The notes below the pieces were generated by a model, which was not told where the DNA came from, made no database searches, and worked only from the letters and a program-made list of their open reading frames with translations. The translations under genes were made by a program, and so were the position numbers. Source: JACCZX01 sp963807155 (GTDB taxonomy: Bacteria > Pseudomonadota > Gammaproteobacteria > Burkholderiales > Burkholderiaceae_F). From it: DNA of 64,000 bases. The DNA is taken from the NCBI GenBank assembly GCA_963807155.1, contig CAWEAZ010000022.1:1-64000 (forward strand), read 5' to 3'. Below, piece by piece: positions 18,865 through 28,009 of this stretch. The number at the start of each line of letters is the position of its first letter. The first letter of the stretch is position 1.

Positions 18865-21018
18865 GTGTCGCGCGGCAAGGAGGTAGAAGAGAGCGTTTCT
18901 GAACGGCTGGCGCGCGTCATCGTCAGTGCGCAGCCCGAGAGCACGGCGGGAACGCGCGAGACCGCTGCGAAGTTGGTGCTCGACATTACCGGCTTGTGTA
19001 TCGCTGCCCGTGGGCAATCCTATGTGCGGGCTGCGTTGCAGTCGATTGACCAGGACGGACCGTGCACCGTCATCGGCCACGCACACCGTTTTGGAGTCGA
19101 GGGCGCGTCGTTCGTTAACGGTACCGCCGCCCACGGCGAGGACTTCGACGACACGTTCGAGGGCGGTCCTGTTCATGCAGGAGCGGTAATCGTCCCCGCC
19201 GTACTGGCGGCGTGCGAGCGACATCGGTTGTCGGGTGCCGATCTGCTGCGCGGGTTGGCGATCGGCGTGGAGGTCACGTGCCGCTTATGTCGGGTCGCAC
19301 CCACCCGGATTCACAAGGCGGGTTTCCATCCGACTGCCATCCTGGGGGCGATCGGAGCGGTCGCAGGCATCGGCGCTGCGATGCGTTTGCCGCAGAAACA
19401 ATTGGTCAACGCGTTTGGAATCGCAGGCAGCCTGGCTTCGGGAATCATCGAATATCTGGCCGATGGCTCGTGGACGAAGCGCATGCATCCGGGCTGGGCT
19501 GCGCAATCGGGATATCGCGCGATTCGCCTTGCGCTGGGCGGCTTTGAAGGACCTCGCACGGTGTTTGAAGGAAAGCATGGTTTGTTTCGCGCCTTCGCGA
19601 ACACCGATGACGGCGACTTCGAGGCGATGCTCGAATCTTTCGGAACGCAATGGATCTGGCAGTCGATTGCCTTCAAGCCGTACGCGTGCGGAACCATGGC
19701 GCATCCGTACATCGACTGCGCACGTGAGTTCCGAAAAAAAGGAATCGATGCTGCGCTGATCGACCGCATCGAGTGCGAGACGGCCGAAGGGATCGTGCAC
19801 CGGCTCTGGGAGCCGATCGACCAGAAGCGCTCGCCTCCCAACGGTTACGCTGCCAAGTTCAGCATTCCTTACGCGATCGCGGTGGCTATTTTGAGAGACG
19901 ATGCCGGTCTTGTGGAGTTCGATGACAAATTGGTCAACGACGCCGATGTCGTCCGTCTGGCGAACAAGGTGAACTACATCGTCGATCCTGCAAATCCGTA
20001 TCCCGATCGGTTCACCGGTCATGTCCGCGTCGTGCTGACCAATGGTGAGATCCATGAGTATCGACAGGGCTTCTTCCGAGGTGGAGTCGATCATCCATTG
20101 AGCGAAGCTGATCTGCAGCGGAAATTCTTTGCGAACTGCGCGTATGGCGGCTTGCCGACCACTGGGGCGCAGCGCCTGGCGCAGGAAGTCGGCGCGTTGT
20201 TCGACATGCCGGAGCTGAACTTCTCCGGCGCACTCGCGCACGGCGACGCGCGCGCAATGAGCAAAGAGCCGCTGGCTTCGAGAGTCGCGTTGGTCACAGG
20301 GGCGGGCCGCAACATCGGCCGCGAGATCGCACTGAGCTTGGCGGCGTCGGGCGTCGCTATCGCTGTCAATGTGCGGTCATCAGTGGAAGAGGGTCAAGCG
20401 GTCGTCGATGAAATCAACGCGCACAACGGACATGCCCTGCTGTGCGTCGCCGACGTCGCCGAGCAGCACGCCGTGCGCGAGATGGTCGCCGAAATCGAGG
20501 GGCGGTGGGGCCGGCTCGATATTCTGGTCAACAACGCTGCTGTGCGTCGTGAGGCGAAGGTCGACGATATTTCGGCGGCTGATTGGCACAGCATTGTCGC
20601 GATCATCCTGGACGGCGCTTTCTTCTGTACTCAGGCCGCACTGCCTCTGCTGAGAAAATCCGAGCGAGCCACGATTGTCAACATCGGCGGCATGACCGGC
20701 CATAGCGGCGCGGCTAACAGACTGCATGTCGTCACCGCGAAAGCCGGGTTGGCGGGTATGACACGCGCGCTTGCGCATGAATTGGCGCCTGACGGCATCA
20801 CCGTCAATTGCGTGGCGCCCGGCATGATCGACACGGTGCGACACGCCGCAAGCTCTGCGGCGTCTCCCGATCATCGACGCAGGCATCACACGCTGCTCGC
20901 GCGACACGGCACCGCAGCGGACATTGCGCAAAGCGTGGTCTGGCTCGCGGGCGACGGTGCCAGGTTTGTGACCGGGCAGGTGATCCACGTCAACGGGGGT
21001 GCTTACCTGGGCGGTTAG
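18865..21018 (+). CDS. MmgE/PrpD protein joined in frame to a short-chain dehydrogenase
   Basis: A single open frame of 717 codons. Residues 1-460 are MmgE/PrpD (GEDFDDTFEGGPVHAGAV, KAGFHPTAILGAIGAVAGIG, FKPYACGTMAHPYIDCAREF, FFANCAYGGLP). Residues 465-717 are an SDR (VTGAGRNIGREIA cofactor loop, DILVNNAAVRRE, VNCVAPGMIDT, GQVIHVNGGAY). The SDR lacks the usual Tyr of YxxxK: the segment is RLHVVTAKAG, with Val where Tyr is expected and Lys kept. The join is at LAHGDARAMSKEP, where an ATGA sits. Two separate overlapping genes with a read error upstream would look the same, so the fusion is not certain. The start is the GTG at 18865, nine bases after tctC. Confidence 0.85.
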   Translation: MSRGKEVEESVSERLARVIVSAQPESTAGTRETAAKLVLDITGLCIAARGQSYVRAALQSIDQDGPCTVIGHAHRFGVEGASFVNGTAAHGEDFDDTFEGGPVHAGAVIVPAVLAACERHRLSGADLLRGLAIGVEVTCRLCRVAPTRIHKAGFHPTAILGAIGAVAGIGAAMRLPQKQLVNAFGIAGSLASGIIEYLADGSWTKRMHPGWAAQSGYRAIRLALGGFEGPRTVFEGKHGLFRAFANTDDGDFEAMLESFGTQWIWQSIAFKPYACGTMAHPYIDCAREFRKKGIDAALIDRIECETAEGIVHRLWEPIDQKRSPPNGYAAKFSIPYAIAVAILRDDAGLVEFDDKLVNDADVVRLANKVNYIVDPANPYPDRFTGHVRVVLTNGEIHEYRQGFFRGGVDHPLSEADLQRKFFANCAYGGLPTTGAQRLAQEVGALFDMPELNFSGALAHGDARAMSKEPLASRVALVTGAGRNIGREIALSLAASGVAIAVNVRSSVEEGQAVVDEINAHNGHALLCVADVAEQHAVREMVAEIEGRWGRLDILVNNAAVRREAKVDDISAADWHSIVAIILDGAFFCTQAALPLLRKSERATIVNIGGMTGHSGAANRLHVVTAKAGLAGMTRALAHELAPDGITVNCVAPGMIDTVRHAASSAASPDHRRRHHTLLARHGTAADIAQSVVWLAGDGARFVTGQVIHVNGGAYLGG

Positions 21019-21039
21019 GTTCGCGAATTAGGGGGCCAT

Positions 21040-21594
21040 CTGGAATACGTCATCGTCGTTGTTGCCGTTCTTGTGCTCGGGTACGGCGTCTTAGTGTTTA
21101 ACCGTCTGGTATCGGACCGTAATTTGGTCGCCCAGGCCTTTGCCGATATCGACGTTCAGTTAAAGCGGCGCGCTGATCTGGTTCCGCAACTTGTGGAGAC
21201 GGTGAAGGGGTATGCCGCGTACGAGCGGCAGACCTTGCAGGCGGTCGTCGAGTTGCGCGCGCGTGCAAGCGCGCTGGCCGAACACGAGCGTCGGCCGAGT
21301 GCCTCGCGCTTCGGCGCCGAGAGCGAGTTGGGCGCTTCGTTGAAGAAACTGATCCTGCTGCAGGAAAACTACCCGCAGTTAAAGGCCGATCAGAATTTTC
21401 GTGATCTCTCGGCGAAATTGGTCGACGTTGAAGATCAGCTGCAACACGCACGGCGCTTTTACAACGGCGCGGTCAAGCAATACGTGACGCGACTGCAGAC
21501 GTTTCCGGACCTCCTGGTGGCGCGTCTACTCGCTTTTCGCAGCGCGGCGTTTTTCGAGACCGATGATCGCGCTGCCGTGCAGGTGTCGCTATGA
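21040..21594 (+). CDS. lemA: LemA family membrane protein
   Basis: Membrane-anchored LemA-type protein of unknown biochemical function, about 184 aa. An N-terminal helix (YVIVVVAVLVLGYGVLVFNR) is followed by the family pattern DIDVQLKRRADLVPQLVETV and LLQENYPQLKADQNFRDLSA. The only plausible start with a good ribosome site (AGGGGG, four bases ahead) is a CTG at 21040; a GTG at 21073 would cut the helix in half. Either an unusual start or a base error is involved. The stop overlaps the ATG of the next gene (ATGA), the usual LemA-DUF2207 pairing. Confidence 0.9.
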   Translation: MEYVIVVVAVLVLGYGVLVFNRLVSDRNLVAQAFADIDVQLKRRADLVPQLVETVKGYAAYERQTLQAVVELRARASALAEHERRPSASRFGAESELGASLKKLILLQENYPQLKADQNFRDLSAKLVDVEDQLQHARRFYNGAVKQYVTRLQTFPDLLVARLLAFRSAAFFETDDRAAVQVSL

Positions 21595-23286
21595 AGCGTC
21601 TCATTGGTGCACTGGTGCTGGCGTTTTTCGGCGGCGCCGGCTCTGGCGCAGGAACGCATCGTCGATTTTGCAAGCGATGTCTCGATCGACGCGAATGGCT
21701 CGTTGCTCGTCGTCGAGACGATCGTCGTACAAGTTGAAGGCCAGCAGATCAAGCGCGGCATCTTCCGTGATTTTCCAACGCGCTACGAGAATCACCGCGG
21801 CATCACGGTCGTCGTTCCATTCGAAGTTCTCAACGTCCAGCGCGACGGAGCGGCCGAGCCGTACACAGTCGAGCCAATGACGAACGGCATGCGCGTTCGC
21901 ATCGGTAATGCGCAGCAAATGCTGCCGCGCGGTCAGCACATGTACCGCATTTCCTATCGCACCGGACGCCAGCTCGGATTCTTCGACCAGCACGACGAGC
22001 TGTACTGGAACGTGACCGGAAACGGCTGGGCGTTCGCGATCGATCGCGCGAGCGCGCGCGTTCGGCTGCCGCAGGCTGTGCCGGCTGAGAAGTTCAGCGC
22101 CGAGGCGTACACCGGCCCGCAAGGCGCGCGCGATCGCAATGCCAAGGTCAGCGTCGCCGAAGGCGAATTCAACTTTGAAACGACGCGTCGCCTTGCGCCC
22201 AACGAAGGGCTGACGATCGTCGCGATGTTTCCTAAAGGCATCGTCACCGCGCCTTCCGGGCTGACCAAGTTGCGTTGGACGATTAACGACAACATCGGTG
22301 AGCTGGTGGCTATCGGCGCGGTCGCGCTGCTCGTAGCGTTCATGTTCGTGATGTGGTGGCGCGTCGGCCGCGATCCGCGCAAGGGCCCAAAATTTCCGCG
22401 CTACGACGCACCGCCCAATATGAGCGCGGCGGCGGTTCGCTTTGTCGATCGCATGGGCTTCGACACGCGCTGTCTGGCGGCCGCGGTGCTGGGCCTGGGC
22501 GCGCGCGGTTATTTGAAGGTTCATCAGCGTGACGACGGGTTCGTCGTTAACCAAACTGGCGCGACGGTCCCCTGGTTGCCGGGCGACAAACCGCTCGCCG
22601 ATGCGTTGTTTGGAACCCGATCGCAAGCCGTGCTCAGTAAGACCTACGATCCTGCGATCGCCGAAGCGCAGAAGGAGCTCAGTTCGGCACTCACCCATCA
22701 TTACAAGGGCACTGCCTTTAAGCGTAATCACTGGCCGCTTGCGCTGGTCGTCATTGCCGGTGCCGGTGCGTTGGGGTTGTCTGCTGCGCTAGGAGCGAAT
22801 CCTGCACTGCTTATTGCGCTCGTCTGTGTGCTGCTGCTGGCACTGTTCGCGTTCTTCAAACTGATGCCTGCTTACACGCGAGAAGGGCGAAAGGTGCAGG
22901 ACCATATCGAGGGACTGCGGCAATACCTCGGTGTGGCCGAGCGAGACGATCTGGCGCGCATCAAGGCACCCGAGATGACTCCAGTCGAATTCGCCCGCAT
23001 GCTGCCTTATGCGCTCGCACTCGATGTCGAGAAGACTTGGGCCGATCGCTTCGCTGCTGTGCTTGGCACAGCAGCAGTGGCTGCGGCGGTTTCGTCGTAT
23101 TACGTGGGCGACACGAGTGAGTGGGGATCGGGTTCGAACAACTTGACTGATTCATTCGGCGCACTCGACAGCACGGTCAGTTCCGCATCGACTCCGCCAG
23201 GGTCGGAGTCGGGCAGTAGCAGTGGTGGCGGAGGCGGCGGTTCGAGTGGCGGCGGTGGAGGCGGTGGGGGCGGAGGCGGGTGGTAG
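21591..23286 (+). CDS. DUF2207 domain membrane protein (frameshift near the N-terminus)
   Basis: About 564 aa. A signal peptide starts MKRLIGALVLAFFGG at 21591, and one base must be dropped near 21640 to continue into ALAQERIVDFASDVSIDANG. Residues 20-210 are the extracytoplasmic DUF2207 domain (IKRGIFRDFPTRYENHRG, YWNVTGNGWAFAI). Then come helices near 235 (ELVAIGAVALLVAFMFVMWW), a cytoplasmic part and two more helices near 380-420. The tail is Gly/Ser-rich and ends in W, as in many DUF2207 proteins, where it may mark a secreted or surface segment. It is translationally coupled to lemA. The pair's function is not established. Confidence 0.9.
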
Positions 23287-23384
23287 GTAAATCGGCATGC
23301 GCTCAGCCATGCGCCGAGTGCGCGATCAAGTCATCGGTGCGCGAATCCTACCGTCCATCGCTGTTTGAACGACATGAGCATCGA

Positions 23385-24092
23385 TTATCGTGCCTTGAAC
23401 GTCACAACCAGCACGTCACGATACGCCGCGCGGGTCGGGTCGATCGGCTCGACCGCGGTGACGCCGTGCTTGACTCTTGCGTCGTCGACGATGGCGGTGT
23501 CCAGCGGCGCCGTCAACGTAAAACTGCCAAGCATGTGGCCATCGAGGTCATGCACGGTGGTCGTGCCGCTCTTGATGTTCGTGCGCTTGATCAGCAGCAC
23601 CAGCGCATAGTCCACGCCGTCGCGATGCACGCCCTCGGGTGTCGGCCGCCCAGGCGCGTCGGAGCGCGCCTCGATGCGAAACTGATGGCACTCGATCTTC
23701 CAGTTCGTGTTCGGACGCAACCCGCCGAACAGGCGGCAGCTGAACGCAAGCACGCACTGCATCGTCGGACCCGAGACGATCTCGGCGTGCATCGGCTCGA
23801 ACCAACGCTCGATGCCGCCGACCAGCGGGTTGTAGTCGAGGCTTTGATAGTGCGGCTGGTGCGGCTCGAGCGTCACTTTGTCTTCACCCGCGCGCGCCGA
23901 TAACGTTGCATGTCGGCGGCGGCGATAGCGATGGCCATCGGGCAGATACGTGTCGAGCTGAAGATCGTTCCAGCTTTCGGCAAAGCGCGGCCAGTCGGAT
24001 AACGCGCCGCAATCGTCAAGCAGCAGACGCATGTCGTCGGCCGCGACGAACGCAAATCCGTCTCGATCGACCCGCTCGCGCAGCGCAATCAT
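23385..24092 (-). CDS. 2OG-Fe(II) dioxygenase family protein
   Basis: 235 aa from the ATG at 24092, which overlaps the stop of the upstream transporter (ATGA). The iron triad is visible as His156 and Asp158 in VHRDGVDY and a distal His209 in VKHGVTAV, with Arg in DPTRAAYRDV as the likely 2-oxoglutarate contact. The layout fits the BsmA/free-amino-acid hydroxylase type (2OG-Fe_dioxy), whose members hydroxylate free L-amino acids such as isoleucine or methionine. The internal pattern LEPHQPHYQSLDYNPLVGG is also typical. Paired with an MFS carrier it may make and export, or import and modify, a hydroxylated amino acid; the substrate is unknown. Confidence 0.85.
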   Translation of the reverse strand: MIALRERVDRDGFAFVAADDMRLLLDDCGALSDWPRFAESWNDLQLDTYLPDGHRYRRRRHATLSARAGEDKVTLEPHQPHYQSLDYNPLVGGIERWFEPMHAEIVSGPTMQCVLAFSCRLFGGLRPNTNWKIECHQFRIEARSDAPGRPTPEGVHRDGVDYALVLLIKRTNIKSGTTTVHDLDGHMLGSFTLTAPLDTAIVDDARVKHGVTAVEPIDPTRAAYRDVLVVTFKAR

Positions 24093-25325
24093 GCAGCTAC
24101 CTGGCGCGGCTGCCGCGGAGGGCGTACAAGGATCGCGAGCAGTGCAATTGCGCTGAACACGGCACCGGCGAGAAAAGTTTGTGGCGCGCCTAATTGATCC
24201 CACAGCAGACCCGCCAGTGCGCTCGCTATCAGCAACGCGACTCCGCTGACGAGGTTAAAAAATCCGAATGCTGTGCCACGCAAGTCCACGGGTGCGGCGT
24301 CGGCCACCATTGTCGCCAGCAGTCCTTGCGTGATGCCCATGTGCAAACCCCACAGCGAAACGCCGAGCCATACCCACGCCCACTGGTTGCTGTATGCGAG
24401 CACGACGTCGGCGCCGATCAGCACTGCAAGGCCCAACGCCAGCAGCCGCGCATGGCTGATGCGATCCGACAGCCGCCCGAACGGATACGCGGAAAGCGAA
24501 TAGACCACGTTCATGCCGATCAGCACCAGCGGCACCAGCGCGAGTGGCAATCCGCCTTGCGCTGCACGCAGCACGAGAAACGCTTCGCTGAAGCGCGCCA
24601 GTGTGAACACTGCGCCGATCGCTACCACCCACCAATATCGCGCGCGACAACTTGCGCAGGCTCGCGCGCCGAATAGGATTGATCGGGCGTGCCGCGGCTT
24701 CGCGTTCTGGTTCGCGTACGCCGAAGACAAGCAATACAACCGCAAGTACTGCGGGAATCACGGCGACCCAGAACACCGCGCGAAAGTCGTTCGCCCACAG
24801 CAGCATCAATCCGAGCGCGAGCAAGGGTCCGATGAAGGCGCCGACCGTGTCGAGTGATTGCCGCAGTCCGAACGCCGCACCCCGTATTTCGCTTGGAGCA
24901 ACGTCGGCTACCAGCGCATCGCGCGGCGCACCGCGAATGCCTTTGCCGATGCGATCGATGAAGCGCGCAGTGAACACCATGCCGGCGGTCGATGCGATGG
25001 CGAACAGCGGCTTTGATAAGGCGCCCAGCGTGTAACCGATCACGGCAAGCGATTTGCGCTTGCGCCAATAGTCGGACAGCACGCCCGAGAACACTTTGAC
25101 GATTAACGCGGTCGCCTCGGCGACGCCCTCGATCAATCCGACCACCAGCGCGCTTGCACCGAGCGTCGTGACCAGGAACACCGGAAGCAGGCTGTGGATC
25201 ATCTCGGAAGAGATGTCCATTAGCAGGCTGACAAAGCCGAGTGTCCAGATCGCCGCAGGTAAGCGGGCTTTTTGCGTCACTTGCGTCGGTAACTCGCCAT
25301 CATCGATAGCGAAATTTAGACGCAA
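24089..25325 (-). CDS. major facilitator superfamily transporter (one frameshift)
   Basis: About 411 aa, 12 predicted helices. The first half reads WTLGFVSLLMDISSEMIHSL and has the MFS loop SGVLSDYWRKRKSLAVIGYT; GKGIRGAPRDALVADV matches a common MFS subfamily pattern. A shift near 24640 leads to YWWVVAIGAVFTLARFSEAF and the second half, with LSDRISHARLLALG. The start is uncertain: a TTG at 25325 lies right against the terminator of the upstream gene, and a GTG at 25280 is a reasonable alternative just before the first helix. The stop overlaps the dioxygenase start, so the two proteins are translationally coupled. Confidence 0.87.
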
Positions 25326-25326
25326 A

Positions 25327-25354
25327 TAAAAAAGCGCCGAAGATCGGCGCTTTT
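25327..25354 (-). terminator. rho-independent terminator
   Basis: GCGCCGA-AGA-TCGGCGC forms a perfect 7-bp stem (25334-25340 with 25344-25350). On the minus strand it is followed by a run of six T; on the plus strand by four T, so it may work both ways. It lies just after the corrected stop of the cytochrome-like gene and just before the MFS gene, separating two minus-strand units. Confidence 0.8.
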
Positions 25355-25373
25355 GTTGTGGAGAACTGCGCGA

Positions 25374-26229
25374 CTACCTGCGCCGTGCTCCGGCTCACTC
25401 CGAGCAGCGCCAGCAGTCCCAGCAGATTCATCCAGCCGAGTGCGCCAGCGCCGGCGTTCAAAGGCGCGTTTGCTGACGAGGTCGGTGCGGTAGAACCGCC
25501 GGCTCCGGTTGCGGTGCCCTGCAGCGTTATGTCGCGTGCCGGCACGTTGCCGACAAAGGTGACGCGGAAGGTGGCGGTGCTAGCGCCGGCAGTGGTTGGA
25601 ACGAACTCAAAGCCTAACGAGCAGCTCGCGCCCGGTTGCATGACTCCGCCATTCACGCATGCGGTCTGGCCCGCGGCAACAGTAGCGGTTCTGAAATTGG
25701 CGACCTGTCCGGTGCCGGGATTTACCGCCGGATTTCCAAGCGTGATGGCTGTGCCAGCGCTGTTCGTTAGCAGAACCGCGATCGGCGCACTGGTGGCACC
25801 AACGGCCGTGCTGGGAAACATGACCGGACTTGGGGCTGCAGTCGGTGTGGGTAACGGAGCAAACGGTGGCGGCGGCGGCGGCGTAATCGCGACAACGAGG
25901 TGAGCCGCGACGTCCGAGGTTTTCTGCGCGCGTCCATGGGGCGTTCTGAAACGCGCCCATCACTTGGCCGGCGTTGCTGTTGATAGCGCCTTGGATGGCT
26001 GCGCGGATCGTCGCTTCGTTTGCACCGGGAAACCGCAAGTCACGAAAAGTGCCGGCAAAGCCGTGGCAGTCCTGGCAGCTCGCACCGCGCGACTTTCTCC
26101 GTGTAGGCAGTCGCACCGTTCGCCGCATTTCCCACCTGCGCCAACGCGCTCGTCGCACCGCAACGCAGCGATGGCCAACACGGTTTGCAGCAACGTGCGC
26201 AAGCTAAACAACTTTTGGCGAGTCAGCAT
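25374..26229 (-). CDS. secreted cytochrome c-like protein with beta-sandwich domain and C-terminal membrane anchor (four frameshifts)
   Basis: Reassembled order: signal peptide (MLTRQKLFSLRTLLQTVL ... SALAQ), a small cytochrome c-type segment with haem motif CQDCH and candidate axial Met in QVMGAF, a linker ITPPPPPPFAPLPTPTAAP, a domain like choice-of-anchor repeats (APIAVLLTNSAGTAITLGN ... ASCSLGFEFVPTTAG), then a glycine-rich hydrophobic tail GWMNLLGLLALLGV ending in Arg residues. Breaks near 26155, 26105, 25925 and 25386. Removing one base at the last gives GVAGARRR and a TAG at 25374, upstream of the terminator, as expected. The tail resembles protein-sorting CTERM anchors. It may be a surface redox protein. 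Start ATG at 26229. Confidence 0.7.
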
Positions 26230-26338
26230 AGGAGGGCGCAAACCGTAATCTGGTAGATGGCCAGTCTATCGGCGCCGCAAGGCGCTTACCGTCGTGCGAA
26301 CGGCTTAGCGCCTCCCATGCAAACGCGGAATTCAGACG

Positions 26339-27418
26339 CTATGCAACCGCTTCTCGCTCGATAAGTGCGCGCTTGCGCTCGACCCCCCAGCGGTAGCCGC
26401 ACAGCGATCCGTCGTTCCGAATCACGCGATGGCAAGGAATGGCCACCGCCAGCGGATTGGCGCCGACCGCAGCGCCCACCGCACGTACCGCCTTGGGTGA
26501 GCCTATGCGATTTGCTACTTGCGAATAACTGACCGTCTGACCCGCGGGAATTTCGCGCAATGCCTGCCACACGCGTTGCTGGAAGGCGGTGCCCCGAACG
26601 TCGAGCGGCAAGTCGAGACCCAGCGCGGGTGCTTCAACGAATCCCACCACCTTGGCCACCAGCTGCTCGAACTGCGAATCACCGCCGATCAGATGCGCGC
26701 GCGGAAATCGATCCTGCAGATCGCGCGCCAGCGCATCGGGATCGTCGCCGATCAGGATCGCGCACACGCCGCGTTCGCTGGCGGCTACCAGGATTGAGCC
26801 CAGTGAGCACTCGCCGATTGCGAAGCGAATCTCGGTGTTGGCGCCACCCGAGCGAAATGCGGTTGGCGTCATGCCCAGGACGTCATTCGATTGTTCGTAG
26901 AAGCGGCCATTCGAGTTGTAGCCGGCGCCATAGATCGCCTCGGTCACCGTGTTGCTGCGGCCGAGTTCAACCTTGACTCGTTTGGTGCGATGCGCAGCGG
27001 CATACTGCTTCGGCGTCAACCCGGTAGCCGCCTTAAATACTCGGTGCAGGTGAAACGTGCTGAGTCCCGCATGAGCGGCGAGTTGTGCAAGCGTGGGCGC
27101 TTGCTCGGCGTTTTCGATCATGCGGCACAACTCGGCGACCGTCGCCGCGTGCTGCTCGGCTAACGGAAGTTGATCTGGCTTGCAGCGCTTGCAGGGCCGA
27201 AAGCCCGCGCGCTCGGCTGCTTCAGCGGACGCGTGGAATTCCACATTCTCGGGGCGCGCGCCGCGCGCTGCGCACGACGGCCGGCAGTACACCCCCGTGG
27301 TCTTGACCGAGTAGAAAAATTGCCCATCGGCGTGCCGGTCGCGCGTAACAACTGCGTCCCAGCGAGGGTCGCTGACGACGGCCGCCGCAAGCATTTCTGA
27401 TTTCGTTGCCATGTTCAC
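26339..27418 (-). CDS. ada: bifunctional Ada: methylphosphotriester repair/activator and O6-methylguanine-DNA methyltransferase
   Basis: Intact, 359 aa. N-terminal zinc site of four Cys: Cys45 and Cys49 in GVYCRPSC, Cys76 and Cys79 in PCKRC; one accepts methyl groups from phosphotriesters and switches on activation. Residues 95-185 are an AraC-type helix-turn-helix (TLAQLAAHAGLSTFHLHRVF, GYNSNGRFYEQSNDVLGMTP). Residues 190-357 are the methyltransferase with active site PCHRVI and GTAFQQRVWQALREIPAG. The GTG at 27418 has GGGAGAG ahead; an ATG two codons later is possible. Family members activate their own promoter; I could not find an Ada box upstream. Confidence 0.96.
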   Translation of the reverse strand: MNMATKSEMLAAAVVSDPRWDAVVTRDRHADGQFFYSVKTTGVYCRPSCAARGARPENVEFHASAEAAERAGFRPCKRCKPDQLPLAEQHAATVAELCRMIENAEQAPTLAQLAAHAGLSTFHLHRVFKAATGLTPKQYAAAHRTKRVKVELGRSNTVTEAIYGAGYNSNGRFYEQSNDVLGMTPTAFRSGGANTEIRFAIGECSLGSILVAASERGVCAILIGDDPDALARDLQDRFPRAHLIGGDSQFEQLVAKVVGFVEAPALGLDLPLDVRGTAFQQRVWQALREIPAGQTVSYSQVANRIGSPKAVRAVGAAVGANPLAVAIPCHRVIRNDGSLCGYRWGVERKRALIEREAVA

Positions 27419-27532
27419 TTCAGCTCTCCCGTCATCTTAACGAGGGCAGAAGTTAGACCGTGCGGAGCTTCGCCGAACTCCGGGTCTTGCTTTCAAACTG
27501 GACGTGTCAGATAGCCGTTGCAGCGCTCGCCG

Positions 27533-27922
27533 CTAGTTGCCCTTTCCCTTTCCCTTGCCGTGGCCTTTGCCGTTCGATGAAGGATGCGCCTTTTGGTAGT
27601 GCGGCACATAGACGTTGTTGTACCAATCGTCCTTGACGAAATACACCGGACGGCTGCAGGCGTCGTACTTGTGGCAGTGCTTGCTCCACTTCTGCGCGTG
27701 GCCGGGGGGCACATGCAAGTAGAGCGGCGGCGGCGGCTGAGCTACATAAACCTTCTGAATGATGACCGGCTGCGGGTAGATCAGTACAGGCGGCGGCGCA
27801 TTGCCGATGTCGATGCGACCGTAAAAGCCTGGCTGTCCGACACTGACCGAAACTCCGACATCCGCGGCGAAGGCGGGCAGAGTCGCGGCGGCCAGCAGTA
27901 GTGAAAATACGTAGCGCTTCAT
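27533..27922 (-). CDS. small secreted proline-rich protein of unknown function
   Basis: 129 aa with a clear signal peptide (MKRYVFSLLLAAATLPAFAA). The mature part is rich in Pro, Val and Tyr (GNAPPPVLIYPQPVIIQKVY, QPPPPLYLHVPPGHAQKW). It has two Cys in CHKYDAC, a DDWYNNVYVPHY stretch and a basic Gly-Lys-His tail (GKGHGKGKGKGN). Proteins with this arrangement are common in Burkholderiales genomes, but no function is known to me. It stands alone, with gaps of about 87 and 110 bp to its neighbours. Confidence 0.75.
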   Translation of the reverse strand: MKRYVFSLLLAAATLPAFAADVGVSVSVGQPGFYGRIDIGNAPPPVLIYPQPVIIQKVYVAQPPPPLYLHVPPGHAQKWSKHCHKYDACSRPVYFVKDDWYNNVYVPHYQKAHPSSNGKGHGKGKGKGN

Positions 27923-28009
27923 GGTGACTCCTTTGGGAAAGATCCCTATCTGTTTAACGTCGCAGGGGGCCAGACCCGAATACCAAACTTAATCTATTGC
28001 GGTGATCAA

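Noticed and set aside
23200..23285. Low-complexity GGC/GGT-rich stretch as a microsatellite
   Set aside because: It is the in-frame Gly/Ser tail typical of DUF2207 proteins, not a separate repeat.
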